Of a stretch of DNA of 64,000 bases, positions 34,932-42,646 are shown in pieces; the stretch's first letter is position 1, and each line of letters starts with the position of its first letter. Source of the DNA: KBS50 sp042666615 (GTDB lineage: Bacteria; Actinomycetota; Actinomycetes; Mycobacteriales; Micromonosporaceae); the NCBI RefSeq assembly GCF_042666615.1, contig NZ_JBHTDD010000001.1:1-64000 (forward strand). The letters run 5' to 3'. Both the position numbers and the translations under genes were made by a program. The notes beneath the pieces are model-generated. The model made no database searches, was not told the origin of the DNA, and saw only the letters and a program-made list of their open reading frames with translations.

Positions 34932-37583
34932 TCAGCCGATCAATTCGTACCTGGTGCCGCGTTGCCGGGCCGGCCGCCCGGCCGCGGCGGCGATGCCCGT
35001 CAGCTGCGCCACGGTCCGGGCCGAGCCATGCCCCGAACCCGCCATCCGGGAGATCGTCTCCTCCATCAGGGTGCCGCCCAGGTCGTTCGCCCCACCGCGC
35101 AGGATCTCCGCCGTCCCCGCGTCACCCAGCTTCACCCAGGAGCACTGGATGTTGCGGATCCGGCCGTGCAGCAACAGCCGGGCCATCGCGTGCACCACCC
35201 GGTTCTCCCGCCAGGTGGGACCCGGTCGGGCGATCCCGGCGAGATAGATCGGCGCGTTGGTGTGCACGAACGGCAGCCCGACGAACTCGGTGAAGCCGCC
35301 GGTGCGGTCCTGCACGCCGGCGAGCACCCGCAGGTGGGCCAGCCACTGCCCGGGATGGTCGACATGCCCGTACATCATCGTGGAGCTGGACCGGATGCCC
35401 AGCTCATGCGCGGTGCTCACCACCTCGACCCAGGTGGCGGCCGGAAGCTTTCCCTTGGTCAACACCCACCGCACGTCGTCGTCGAGGATCTCCGCGGCGG
35501 TGCCCGGGATGGTGTCCAGGCCGGCTTCGCGCAGCATCACCAGCCAGTCCCGCACCGGCACCCCGGCCTTGGCCGCCGCCGTCACGATCTCCATCGGAGA
35601 GAAGGCGTGCACGTGCAGTTCCGGCACCCGCGACTTGATCGCCCGGACCATGTCCGGGTACGTCGTGACGGGCAACTGCGGATCGATGCCACCCTGCATG
35701 CACACCTCGGTCGCGCCCGCCCGCCACGCCTCCTCGGCCCGGTCGGCGACCTGCTCGATCGAGAGTCGGTACGAATCAGCGTCCCGCTCCCGCTGAGCGA
35801 AGGCGCAGAACCGGCAGCCGACGTAGCACACGTTCGAGAAGTTGATGTTGCGGTTGATCACGTAGGTGACGTCCGGCCCGACGACGTCCTGCCGCACCTC
35901 GTCGGCGATCCGGCACAGCTCGTCCAGCGCCGGACCGTCGGCCGCGAACAACGCCAGCGCCGCCGCCTCGTGCCGGGGATCGAGCAGCGCCGCCGGGTCC
36001 GTGCCGGCCAACCGCAACCCGGCCCGCAGCTCCGCGTCGGCCAGGTCCGCGCCGTCGGCACCGTGCCGATCGGCCGAGCTGACGCCTTCGCCCGACCCGG
36101 ACCCGGCGTCGCCGGACCCGGCCGGGCCGCCGCCCGATCCGTCCCGGTCACCGCCCGATCCGGCCGGGCCGGTCTGCGGACGGCCCTCGGCGGCGCCGGT
36201 CGCCGCCAGCTGACCGGCCAACTCGGCCCAGTCGCCGTACACACTGTCGAAGTCACCCCGCCGGTCGGTGGCCCGCCCGACACTGTCGATCGCGGCGTGC
36301 AGGTCGGTCCGACCCGTCGGAAGGCCCTGGTCCGGCTCCTGCCACGGGTGTCCCACCGGCCTGGCGTCGGCGATCGCCAGGCCGGTGGACGGATCGGCCA
36401 ACGCCGACACGTGTGCCGCGAGCCGGGGGTCGAGCCAGCCACCACCGCGGCGCAGATACTCCGGGTAGATGGTGAGCCGCTCCCGCAGTTCGAAGCCGGC
36501 AGCCGCGCAGCGGCGAGCCAACTCGTCGATCTGCGGCCAGGGACGCTCTGGATTCACATGGTCGGGTGTCAGCGGCGAGACGCCGCCCCAGTCGTCGATG
36601 CCGGCCCGCAGAAGCAGGTCGTACTCGCCCTCGATCAGGTTCGGCGGGGCCTGCACCCGCACCGCCGGGCCGAGCAGGATCCGGGTCACCGCCACGGTGG
36701 CGGCCAGCTCCCGCAACTCCGCGTCGGGCATCCCGCGCATCGCCGTGTCCGGCTTGGCGCGGAAGTTCTGCACGATCACTTCCTGAATGTGGCCGTACTG
36801 CCGGTGCGACCGCCGGATCGCGAAGATCGAATCGACGCGCTCGACGCGGGTCTCCCCGATCCCGATCAGAATTCCGGTGGTGAACGGCACGCCCACCCGC
36901 CCGGCGTCGTCGAGCACCCGCAACCGGACCGCCGGTTCCTTGTCCGGTGAGCCGTAATGCGGCCCGCCCGGCTCCGACCACAACCGGGTCGCCGTGGTCT
37001 CCAGCATCATCCCCATGCTCGGCGCGACCGGCTTCAGCCGTTGCAGGTCCGACCAGGACAGCACCCCGGGATTGAGATGCGGCAGTAGGCCGGTCTCCTC
37101 CAGTACGGCCACCGCGCAGGCGCGGACATAGGCCAATGTGGAGTCGTAGCCGCGCTCGTCGAGCCAGGTCCGCGCCGCCGGCCAGCGCTCCTCCGGCCGG
37201 TCGCCCAGGGTGAACAACGCCTCCTTGCACCCGGCCGCGGCCCCGCGCGCGGCGATCGCCAGCACCTCGTCGCGATCCAGGTAGGGCGCCGGCAACCGGT
37301 GTGGCACGGTGGCGAACGTGCAGTAGTGGCAGCGGTCCCGGCACAGCCGGGTGAGCGGAATGAATACCTTCTTCGAGTACGTCACCACGCCCGGCCGCCC
37401 GGTCTCCCGCAGGCCGGCGTCGCGGATCCCGGCCGCGATCCCGAGCAGTTCGTCGAGTGCGTCGTCGCGGGCGCCGAGCAGCGCGGCGGCCTCGTCGACG
37501 GAGAGCGTGCGGCCGTCGGCGGCACGGCGGAGGGCTCTGCGCACACTGGCCCCGGTCGCCGGGGAGTCGATCAACTCAGCCAC
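34932..37583 (-). CDS. fbiC: FO synthase, bifunctional CofG-CofH
   Basis: The 883-residue enzyme makes the deazaflavin chromophore FO of coenzyme F420 from tyrosine and the riboflavin precursor diamino-ribitylaminouracil. The CofG half (about 1-430) has the radical-SAM cluster Cys81-Cys85-Cys88 (LCRDRCHYCTF); the CofH half (about 510-883) has Cys586-Cys590-Cys593 (VCYVGCRFCAF). They are joined by a Gly/Ser/Asp-rich linker near residues 455-500. Only actinobacteria and some green algae fuse the two. GTG at 37583. It lies close to cofD and cofE (39-41 kb), whereas M. tuberculosis keeps fbiC far from fbiAB, so this is a compact F420 locus. Confidence 0.95.
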   Translation of the reverse strand: MAELIDSPATGASVRRALRRAADGRTLSVDEAAALLGARDDALDELLGIAAGIRDAGLRETGRPGVVTYSKKVFIPLTRLCRDRCHYCTFATVPHRLPAPYLDRDEVLAIAARGAAAGCKEALFTLGDRPEERWPAARTWLDERGYDSTLAYVRACAVAVLEETGLLPHLNPGVLSWSDLQRLKPVAPSMGMMLETTATRLWSEPGGPHYGSPDKEPAVRLRVLDDAGRVGVPFTTGILIGIGETRVERVDSIFAIRRSHRQYGHIQEVIVQNFRAKPDTAMRGMPDAELRELAATVAVTRILLGPAVRVQAPPNLIEGEYDLLLRAGIDDWGGVSPLTPDHVNPERPWPQIDELARRCAAAGFELRERLTIYPEYLRRGGGWLDPRLAAHVSALADPSTGLAIADARPVGHPWQEPDQGLPTGRTDLHAAIDSVGRATDRRGDFDSVYGDWAELAGQLAATGAAEGRPQTGPAGSGGDRDGSGGGPAGSGDAGSGSGEGVSSADRHGADGADLADAELRAGLRLAGTDPAALLDPRHEAAALALFAADGPALDELCRIADEVRQDVVGPDVTYVINRNINFSNVCYVGCRFCAFAQRERDADSYRLSIEQVADRAEEAWRAGATEVCMQGGIDPQLPVTTYPDMVRAIKSRVPELHVHAFSPMEIVTAAAKAGVPVRDWLVMLREAGLDTIPGTAAEILDDDVRWVLTKGKLPAATWVEVVSTAHELGIRSSSTMMYGHVDHPGQWLAHLRVLAGVQDRTGGFTEFVGLPFVHTNAPIYLAGIARPGPTWRENRVVHAMARLLLHGRIRNIQCSWVKLGDAGTAEILRGGANDLGGTLMEETISRMAGSGHGSARTVAQLTGIAAAAGRPARQRGTRYELIG

Positions 37584-37641
37584 CCGAGGAGCCTAACGCC
37601 CGACGCCGACACCCGCCGAGCCGCGCACCGGGTCGTCCCAG

Positions 37642-37681
37642 GTGGCGGCCGGGGCCCACGGCCGCGGGCCCCGGCCGCCAC
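37642..37681. terminator. Perfect 16-bp GC-rich hairpin
   Basis: Arms 37642-37657 and 37666-37681 pair perfectly around an 8-nt loop. It starts 2 bases after the stop of the TQVI-motif membrane-protein gene on the minus strand and probably ends that transcript before fbiC. Confidence 0.8.
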
Positions 37682-37683
37682 GG

Positions 37684-38976
37684 CTACTGCTGGTCGGAAC
37701 CGCCCTCGGGTCGCCGCACGCCCTGGTCGCCGATGATCATCTGAGTGGCCTCGCTGTCGTCCGCACCGGCACTCGGCCGGGGAATAACCTGCGTCCGCTC
37801 AGCTCCCGAGTCACCGCCGTCATCGGAGGTCGTCGGGTCGGCCGACTCCGGCGGCGCGGGCGACGCCGAGGCCGGCGCCGGAGCGGAAGCGGGCGACGCC
37901 GCCAAGTCACCGGTCGACACCACCTGGGTAGCCGCCGGATCAGCCGCCGCCGACGACCCGGGCGGGGACGAGGCCGCCGCCGACGACCCGGGCGGGGACG
38001 AGGCCGCCGCCGACGACCCGGGCGGGGACGAGGCCGGCGCCGACGAGTGAGCAGAAGCCGGCGGCGCCGAACTCGGCGCGGCGCTCTCGGCGGAACCGGG
38101 CGTCGCCTCGCCGGGCGGGGGCAGGGGCGGCATCGGGGGTGGCGGTGGCGGCGCGACGACCGTCGGCGGGGTGGGCGGCCCCGGCGGGGTGGACGGCCCC
38201 GGCGCGGGGACCACCTGGGTGGCCTCGACGTTCCCGCCGAACTGCGGCGACGGCGGCTGCCCGTAGCCGGTGCCACCGAAGTCGTGCCCGTACGGCGACG
38301 GCGGCCGACCGTACGGGTTGGGCTGGCTGACCTGCGCGTACGGGTCGGACGGGCTGGCGTACGGTTCGGCCGGGCCGGGCTGCTCCCACGGCGGCCGCGG
38401 CGGCTGGCTGGGCTGCTCCCAGGGCGGCGTCGGCGGCAGACCACCGTACGGGTTGGGCTGCGGCCGGCCGTACACTCCCGGCTCCCGCTTGGGCCGGGGG
38501 GCGTAGTAGAGCGTGCGCCACACCCGGTAGACGGCGAACGCCGCGATGCCGAACACCGTCAGGAACGCCGTGCGGACGAGCACGCCGGTGAACAGCGCCC
38601 GGAAGGCCAGATCGGCCAGCGAGTTGACCATCCACACCAGGAAGCTGATCACGGCGAACACCGCCGAGACGGCGTACTCCACCGCGGCGGCCTGCGTGAT
38701 CAGCTTGGCCCGGCCGACGGGCGGCTGCGGAATCGTGGCGAGCAGCACCGCCACCAGCGGCAGCACGATCGCGGTCAGGCCGACGAAATCGAAGAAGGCG
38801 CCGCCCACCCGGCTGCTGAACACCGGTCCACCACTGACCGGGATCAACAGGTCGATCAGAGCGACGAAGAGCAACAGGGCATTCGCCCCCACCAGCACGA
38901 CGGCGGCGAGTTCCCGCAGTGGCGCGATGATCTGGCCGGCCGACGGTTTCGGCTCCGGCCCGGGCACGCTGGTCAA
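37684..38976 (-). CDS. Four-span membrane protein with long proline-rich cytoplasmic tail and TQV motifs
   Basis: I do not recognise a named family. The 430-residue protein has four hydrophobic segments (about 22-46, 64-82, 101-120, 130-150), then a 275-residue Pro/Ser/Gly-rich tail with PYGRPP-type repeats and three copies of SSPPGSSAAA. The motif ATQVVP, ATQVVS, RTQVIP, ATQMII recurs four times and is often preceded by Glu. These sites resemble Ser/Thr kinase targets in actinobacteria (acid before Thr, hydrophobic at +3) and FHA ligands; that role is inference. TTG start at 38976 with AGGGGGAG close upstream; a GTG three codons later is possible. It is located between fbiC and cofD, divergent from cofD. 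Confidence 0.78.
   Translation of the reverse strand: MTSVPGPEPKPSAGQIIAPLRELAAVVLVGANALLLFVALIDLLIPVSGGPVFSSRVGGAFFDFVGLTAIVLPLVAVLLATIPQPPVGRAKLITQAAAVEYAVSAVFAVISFLVWMVNSLADLAFRALFTGVLVRTAFLTVFGIAAFAVYRVWRTLYYAPRPKREPGVYGRPQPNPYGGLPPTPPWEQPSQPPRPPWEQPGPAEPYASPSDPYAQVSQPNPYGRPPSPYGHDFGGTGYGQPPSPQFGGNVEATQVVPAPGPSTPPGPPTPPTVVAPPPPPPMPPLPPPGEATPGSAESAAPSSAPPASAHSSAPASSPPGSSAAASSPPGSSAAASSPPGSSAAADPAATQVVSTGDLAASPASAPAPASASPAPPESADPTTSDDGGDSGAERTQVIPRPSAGADDSEATQMIIGDQGVRRPEGGSDQQ
37952..38041. repeat. 30-nt tandem repeat, three copies
   Basis: Three almost identical 30-base units encode SSPPGSSAAA in the tail of the TQV-motif membrane protein. The third differs by one base. Copy number is likely to vary between strains. 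Confidence 0.85.
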
Positions 38977-39073
38977 GGCTCCCCCTGGTTCTTCTCGCGG
39001 GTAGTGGCGACGGTGAGCCTAGTCTCCCCACCCGGAGCCCGCCGAAGGCCACGGCGTAGGCGAGGATGGAGAC

Positions 39074-40021
39074 ATGCGGATCGTGGTACTGGCGGGCGGC
39101 ATCGGCGGGGCTCGTTTCCTGGCCGGTGTCCGGGCGTACGCCGCCGGGGTGGGCGCCGAGGTGACCGCGGTGGTCAACGTGGGCGACGACATCCGGCTGC
39201 ACGGCCTGCGGATCTGCCCCGACCTGGACAGCGTGATGTACCACCTGGGAGGCGGCGCCGACCCGGAACGGGGCTGGGGACGGGCGGACGAGACCTGGAC
39301 CGTCAAGTCGGAACTGGCCGCGTACGGCGCGGAACCGACGTGGTTCGGCCTCGGTGACCGGGATGTCGCCACCCACCTGGTCCGCACCACGATGCTGGAC
39401 GCCGGCTACCCGCTGTCGGCGGTCACCGAGGCGCTGTGCGAACGCTGGCGTCCCGGCGTACGACTGCTGCCGGCGACCGACGACCGGTTGGAGACGCACG
39501 TCGTGGTCGACGTCGACGGCGAGCGGCGGGCCGTCCACTTCCAGGAGTGGTGGATCCGCTACCGCGGTGACCTGCCCACCCACCGGTTCGTCTTCGTCGG
39601 CGCCGACGCGGCGAAGCCGGCGCCCGGGGTGCTGGACTCGATCGAGGGCGCCGACGTGGTGCTGGTCGCCCCGAGCAACCCGGTGGTGAGCATCGCGCCG
39701 GTCCTGGCCGTGGCCGGCGTGCGGGAGGCGGTGGCGGGTGGTTCGGCGCCGGTGGTGGGCGTTTCGCCGATCATCGGCGGGCGACCGGTGCGCGGGATGG
39801 CCGACAAGTGCCTGGCCACCCTGGAGGTGCCGTGCACGGCGGCGGGGGTCGGCGGCATGTACGGGTCCCGCGGTGACGGTGGCATTCTGGATGGCTGGCT
39901 GGTGGACCCGGCCGACGGGGACGTCGCGCTGCCCGGTGTGCGGGTGGGCGCCGCGCCGCTGTGGATGACGGACGAGATGGCGACCGCCGCGATGGTGCGC
40001 GCCGCGATGGAGTTGGTGTGA
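39074..40021 (+). CDS. cofD: 2-phospho-L-lactate (or phosphoenolpyruvyl) transferase
   Basis: The 315-residue CofD/FbiA transfers the phospholactyl or phosphoenolpyruvyl group from the GDP- or GPP-activated donor to FO, giving F420-0 or dehydro-F420-0. The N-terminal MRIVVLAGGIGGARFLAG, NVGDDIRLHGL, CPDLDSVMY and SNPVVSIAPVL, with SPIIGGRPVRGMADKC, are family hallmarks. ATG at 39074 with AGGATGGAG upstream. It is followed by cofE with a 4-base overlap (GTGA), so translation is coupled. It corresponds to Rv3261. Donor chemistry (PEP in mycobacteria, phospholactate in archaea) cannot be read from sequence. Confidence 0.95.
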   Translation: MRIVVLAGGIGGARFLAGVRAYAAGVGAEVTAVVNVGDDIRLHGLRICPDLDSVMYHLGGGADPERGWGRADETWTVKSELAAYGAEPTWFGLGDRDVATHLVRTTMLDAGYPLSAVTEALCERWRPGVRLLPATDDRLETHVVVDVDGERRAVHFQEWWIRYRGDLPTHRFVFVGADAAKPAPGVLDSIEGADVVLVAPSNPVVSIAPVLAVAGVREAVAGGSAPVVGVSPIIGGRPVRGMADKCLATLEVPCTAAGVGGMYGSRGDGGILDGWLVDPADGDVALPGVRVGAAPLWMTDEMATAAMVRAAMELV

Positions 40022-41100
40022 CGTTGGAGATCTTGCCGGTCCGGGGAATCGGCGAGGTGGCCGAGGGCGACGACCTCGCCGCGATGATCGCCGAGGCGGC
40101 GCCCTGGCTGCGCGACGGTGACGTTCTGGTGGTGACCAGCAAGATCGTCTCTAAGGCGGAGGGTCGGCTGGTCGACGTACCGGTGGCCGAGCCGGACCGG
40201 TCGGTCGCGCGCGAGGACGTGCTGGCCGCGGAGACCGCCCGGGTGGTGGCCCGGCGCGGGCCGGTCCGGATCGTGCAGACCCACCACGGCTTCGTGATGG
40301 CCTCCGCCGGCATCGACGCCTCGAACGTGCACCGGTCCCGCCTGGTGCTGCTGCCCAAGGATCCGGACGCGTCCGCCCGGGGGCTACGCGCGGCCCTGCG
40401 CGAACGGTACGAACTGGACGTAGCCGTGATCATCTCGGACACTATGGGTCGACCCTGGCGCAACGGGCTGACCGACGTGGCGCTCGGCGCCGCGGGGATC
40501 GCCCCCATCCGGGACCACCGCGGCGAGGTGGACCCGTACGGCAACGAACTCAGCATCACCCAGATGGCCGTGGTGGACGAACTGGCCGCCGCCGGCGAAC
40601 TGGTGAAGGGCAAGCGGGACCAGGTGCCCGTCGCGGTGATCCGCGGCTACCTGGACGCGGCCGACCCGGCCGACGGCCCGGGGGCGGCCGTGCTGGTCCG
40701 GGACGCGGAGCACGACCTGTTCGCCCTGGGCACGGCCGAGGCTCGGAGCGAGGGCCTGCTCACCGCCGCCAGGCTGCCCGCCGTACCACCGCCGGGGTCG
40801 ACCCCGGCGGACCCGGCGGCGGCAGCCCGGGCGATCGCCACGGTGGCCGGCGTCGTGGCGCCCGGCACGGTCTTCACACTGCACACCGACCATGCGGTAC
40901 GCGCGGAACTGGCCGCCCGGGTGCCTGACTGGCCCCCGGACGTAACCGCCGTGATCGTCGCACCTCGACTGGACGGCGACTCGGCGGCGCTGATCCGCCT
41001 CGGCACCGACCTGCACCGGTTACGCGCCGCACTGGCCGCCGAGGGCATCCCCTCAACCCTGCTACTCCCCCCCGAAGCCCCCGCAATAATCGCCATCTGA
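40018..41100 (+). CDS. cofE: Coenzyme F420-0:L-glutamate ligase with shortened C-terminal domain
   Basis: The 360-residue protein starts at the GTG that overlaps the cofD stop. Residues 1-245 are a complete CofE ligase that adds gamma-glutamates to F420-0: LEILPVRGIGEV, VLVVTSKIVSKAEGRLV, SDTMGRPWRNGLTDVALG, DPYGNELSITQMAVVDEL. In mycobacterial FbiB (about 448 residues) the following domain is an FMN nitroreductase that reduces dehydro-F420-0. Here only about 115 residues follow. I can align them loosely with a shrunken nitroreductase (TAVIVAPRL, DLHRLRAALAAEGIPSTLL), but the FMN-binding start (RRSVR-type) is missing. The reductase step may therefore be lost, altered or supplied elsewhere. 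Ligase assignment firm; C-terminal reading tentative. Confidence 0.93.
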   Translation: MTLEILPVRGIGEVAEGDDLAAMIAEAAPWLRDGDVLVVTSKIVSKAEGRLVDVPVAEPDRSVAREDVLAAETARVVARRGPVRIVQTHHGFVMASAGIDASNVHRSRLVLLPKDPDASARGLRAALRERYELDVAVIISDTMGRPWRNGLTDVALGAAGIAPIRDHRGEVDPYGNELSITQMAVVDELAAAGELVKGKRDQVPVAVIRGYLDAADPADGPGAAVLVRDAEHDLFALGTAEARSEGLLTAARLPAVPPPGSTPADPAAAARAIATVAGVVAPGTVFTLHTDHAVRAELAARVPDWPPDVTAVIVAPRLDGDSAALIRLGTDLHRLRAALAAEGIPSTLLLPPEAPAIIAI

Positions 41101-41122
41101 CCCCCTGACCCTCCCTGTCCTG

Positions 41123-41185
41123 CGTTGATCAAGAGGTTCGCGTCACCGTAAGGCCGGTCCGGTGACGCGAACCTCTTGATCAACG
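41123..41185. terminator. Perfect 25-bp palindrome between convergent genes
   Basis: Arms 41123-41147 and 41161-41185 are exact reverse complements around a 13-nt loop, and pairing continues outward with one mismatch to about 30 bp. The core TTGATCAAGAGGTTCGCG differs from the GATCTTGC repeat family. It would terminate cofE and the ArsR-type gene from both sides. Confidence 0.85.
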
Positions 41186-41221
41186 CTGGACAACCGAGGG
41201 ACAGGGGGTGGGGCAGCCGGG

Positions 41222-42259
41222 TCAGCGGTCGAGCATCGCGCGGCCGAGCGGGGTGAGCGTGTGCAGCACCGTGTTGCGGTCCCGGTGGCTGACCAGCAGG
41301 CCGGCGTTTCGCAGCACCGACGTGTGCTGGCTGGCGGCCGCCGGTGAGATGCGCAGCCGGCGGGCCACCTCACCGGTGGAGCACCCACCGTCGACCACCG
41401 CGAGCACGCTGGCCCGGGTCCGGCCGAGCAGCGCCGCCAGCGCCTCCCGGCCACCGGCGTCGCTACCCCCGGTCGGGTCGTTCCCGCCGGCGGCCGCGGT
41501 CATCCCGCCACCCGGCGCCCCGCCGGGCAGCAGCCCACCGAGCCGGTCGACCGGGTAGACCAGCACCGGTGGCAGCGTCGGATCGAGCAGCGCCACCGGC
41601 GCCCGCGAGCAGAAGAACGACGGAACCAGCAGCAGGCCGCGCCCGTCCAGATGCAACTCCCGGTCGGCCGGATAATTCGGCACCTCCAGCAGCCCGGCGT
41701 GCCAGCGCATGGCCGGACGCAGCCCGGCGAGCAGCGCCTCCGTCCCGCCGTCCAGCAGCGCCCGGGCCCGCCGCGCTCGATCGGCGTCCACGGCCGCCTG
41801 CACCCGCGGCCAGTACGGCGTGACCGCCACCGCCCGGTAGTGCTCCATCAGATCGGTGAGGTCGCGCAACGCCTCCGGTTCGCCCCTGGCCAACGCCGCG
41901 GTCGAGGTGGGCAGCGGGTTCTCCGCGGCGAGCACGGCGAGGTCGCGCCGCAACCGGGTCACCGGGGTGGAGCGCAGGGCGTCCAGCCCCGCCTCCAGGC
42001 CCTGCCGGGTCTCCTGCGGGGTGAGGAAGTCGGGGAAGTAGCCGCGTGGCGGGTTGAGGGCCAGCAGCAGCCGGAAGCGAGCAGCGGCCCGGTCCCGGCG
42101 CAGCCCGGCGGTCACCGCCCGACGCCAGCCGGCCATCGCCGGATCCGCGTCCCGGGCCTGTAACAGATGCAGGCTGAGCACGAGTTCCCATAGCGGATCG
42201 GCGGTGGCGGCGACCCGGGTGCGGCCGACGTCCTCGCTGGAGAAGTGGATTCTCAGCAC
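41222..42259 (-). CDS. ArsR-type transcriptional regulator with DUF5937-like N-terminus
   Basis: The 345-residue protein has an N-terminal domain of about 240 residues of the DUF5937 kind (LRIHFSSEDVGRTRVAATAD, LWELVLSLHLLQ). A Gly-rich linker follows. The C-terminal ArsR winged helix (about 265-340) contains GCSTGEVARRLRISPAAASQHTSVL and LLVSHRDRNTVLHTL. No metal-binding cysteine box is present, so the signal is probably not a metal ion. GTG at 42259 with AGGAG 6 nt upstream. An inverted repeat 77-94 bases upstream could be its own operator. No obvious target gene is adjacent; these regulators are often paired with transporters elsewhere. Confidence 0.85.
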   Translation of the reverse strand: MLRIHFSSEDVGRTRVAATADPLWELVLSLHLLQARDADPAMAGWRRAVTAGLRRDRAAARFRLLLALNPPRGYFPDFLTPQETRQGLEAGLDALRSTPVTRLRRDLAVLAAENPLPTSTAALARGEPEALRDLTDLMEHYRAVAVTPYWPRVQAAVDADRARRARALLDGGTEALLAGLRPAMRWHAGLLEVPNYPADRELHLDGRGLLLVPSFFCSRAPVALLDPTLPPVLVYPVDRLGGLLPGGAPGGGMTAAAGGNDPTGGSDAGGREALAALLGRTRASVLAVVDGGCSTGEVARRLRISPAAASQHTSVLRNAGLLVSHRDRNTVLHTLTPLGRAMLDR

Positions 42260-42335
42260 CGAACGCTCCTGGCGGTCGTGGGGCCCTTTCGCCCCAGCGC
42301 ACCTCGAACTGTACCGGGCCCTTTCCACATCAATA

Positions 42336-42353
42336 TTTCAGCGAGGACTGAAA
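42336..42353 (-). promoter_or_regulatory. Possible autoregulatory operator TTTCAG-N6-CTGAAA
   Basis: A perfect 6-bp inverted repeat with a 6-base spacer lies 77-94 bases upstream of the ArsR-type gene. It borders an AT-rich TATTGAT that could be a -10 element on the minus strand. The layout is typical of ArsR operators; it is unproven. Confidence 0.45.
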
Positions 42354-42394
42354 CGGCTCGACCGGCCCGTGCGGCCCCGGGCATGCTCGGCCAT

Positions 42395-42536
42395 GTCGCG
42401 GCGCGTCGTCGCCGCGACTTATGGGGGTACCGGTCGCGGCACAGCCGCGACCTCCGGGGAACAGTCGCGGCGTATCGGGGGATCCGCCGCGACGACACGG
42501 GGAACGGTCGCGGCGTATCGGGGGATCCGCCGCGAC
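42395..42536. repeat. Cluster of four GTCGCGGC...GCCGCGAC palindromes
   Basis: Four perfect 9-bp-arm palindromes occur at 42395-42418, 42432-42452, 42464-42493 and 42507-42536. The last two share the same 12-nt loop (TATCGGGGGATC) and form a 43-base tandem duplication. They fill the gene-free 387 bp between the ArsR-type gene and the GDP-mannose pyrophosphorylase gene. The function is unknown; a repeat family or binding-site array is possible. Confidence 0.8.
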
Positions 42537-42553
42537 GCCCGGGGCACAACGGG

Positions 42554-42600
42554 GCGGCCACCACGAGGGTTCGCGGACCGAGGTCCGCGAAGGTGGCCGC
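42554..42600 (-). terminator. Two-tier hairpin terminator after the GDP-mannose pyrophosphorylase gene
   Basis: An inner 9-bp stem (42570-42578 with 42583-42591) is stacked directly on an outer 9-bp stem (42554-42562 with 42592-42600), with a 7-nt bulge on one side. It lies 47 bases after the stop codon on the minus strand. Confidence 0.7.
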
Positions 42601-42646
42601 CCATCCCGCGCACCGGCTCGGACTGCCCCCGTTTAGCGTCACCGCT

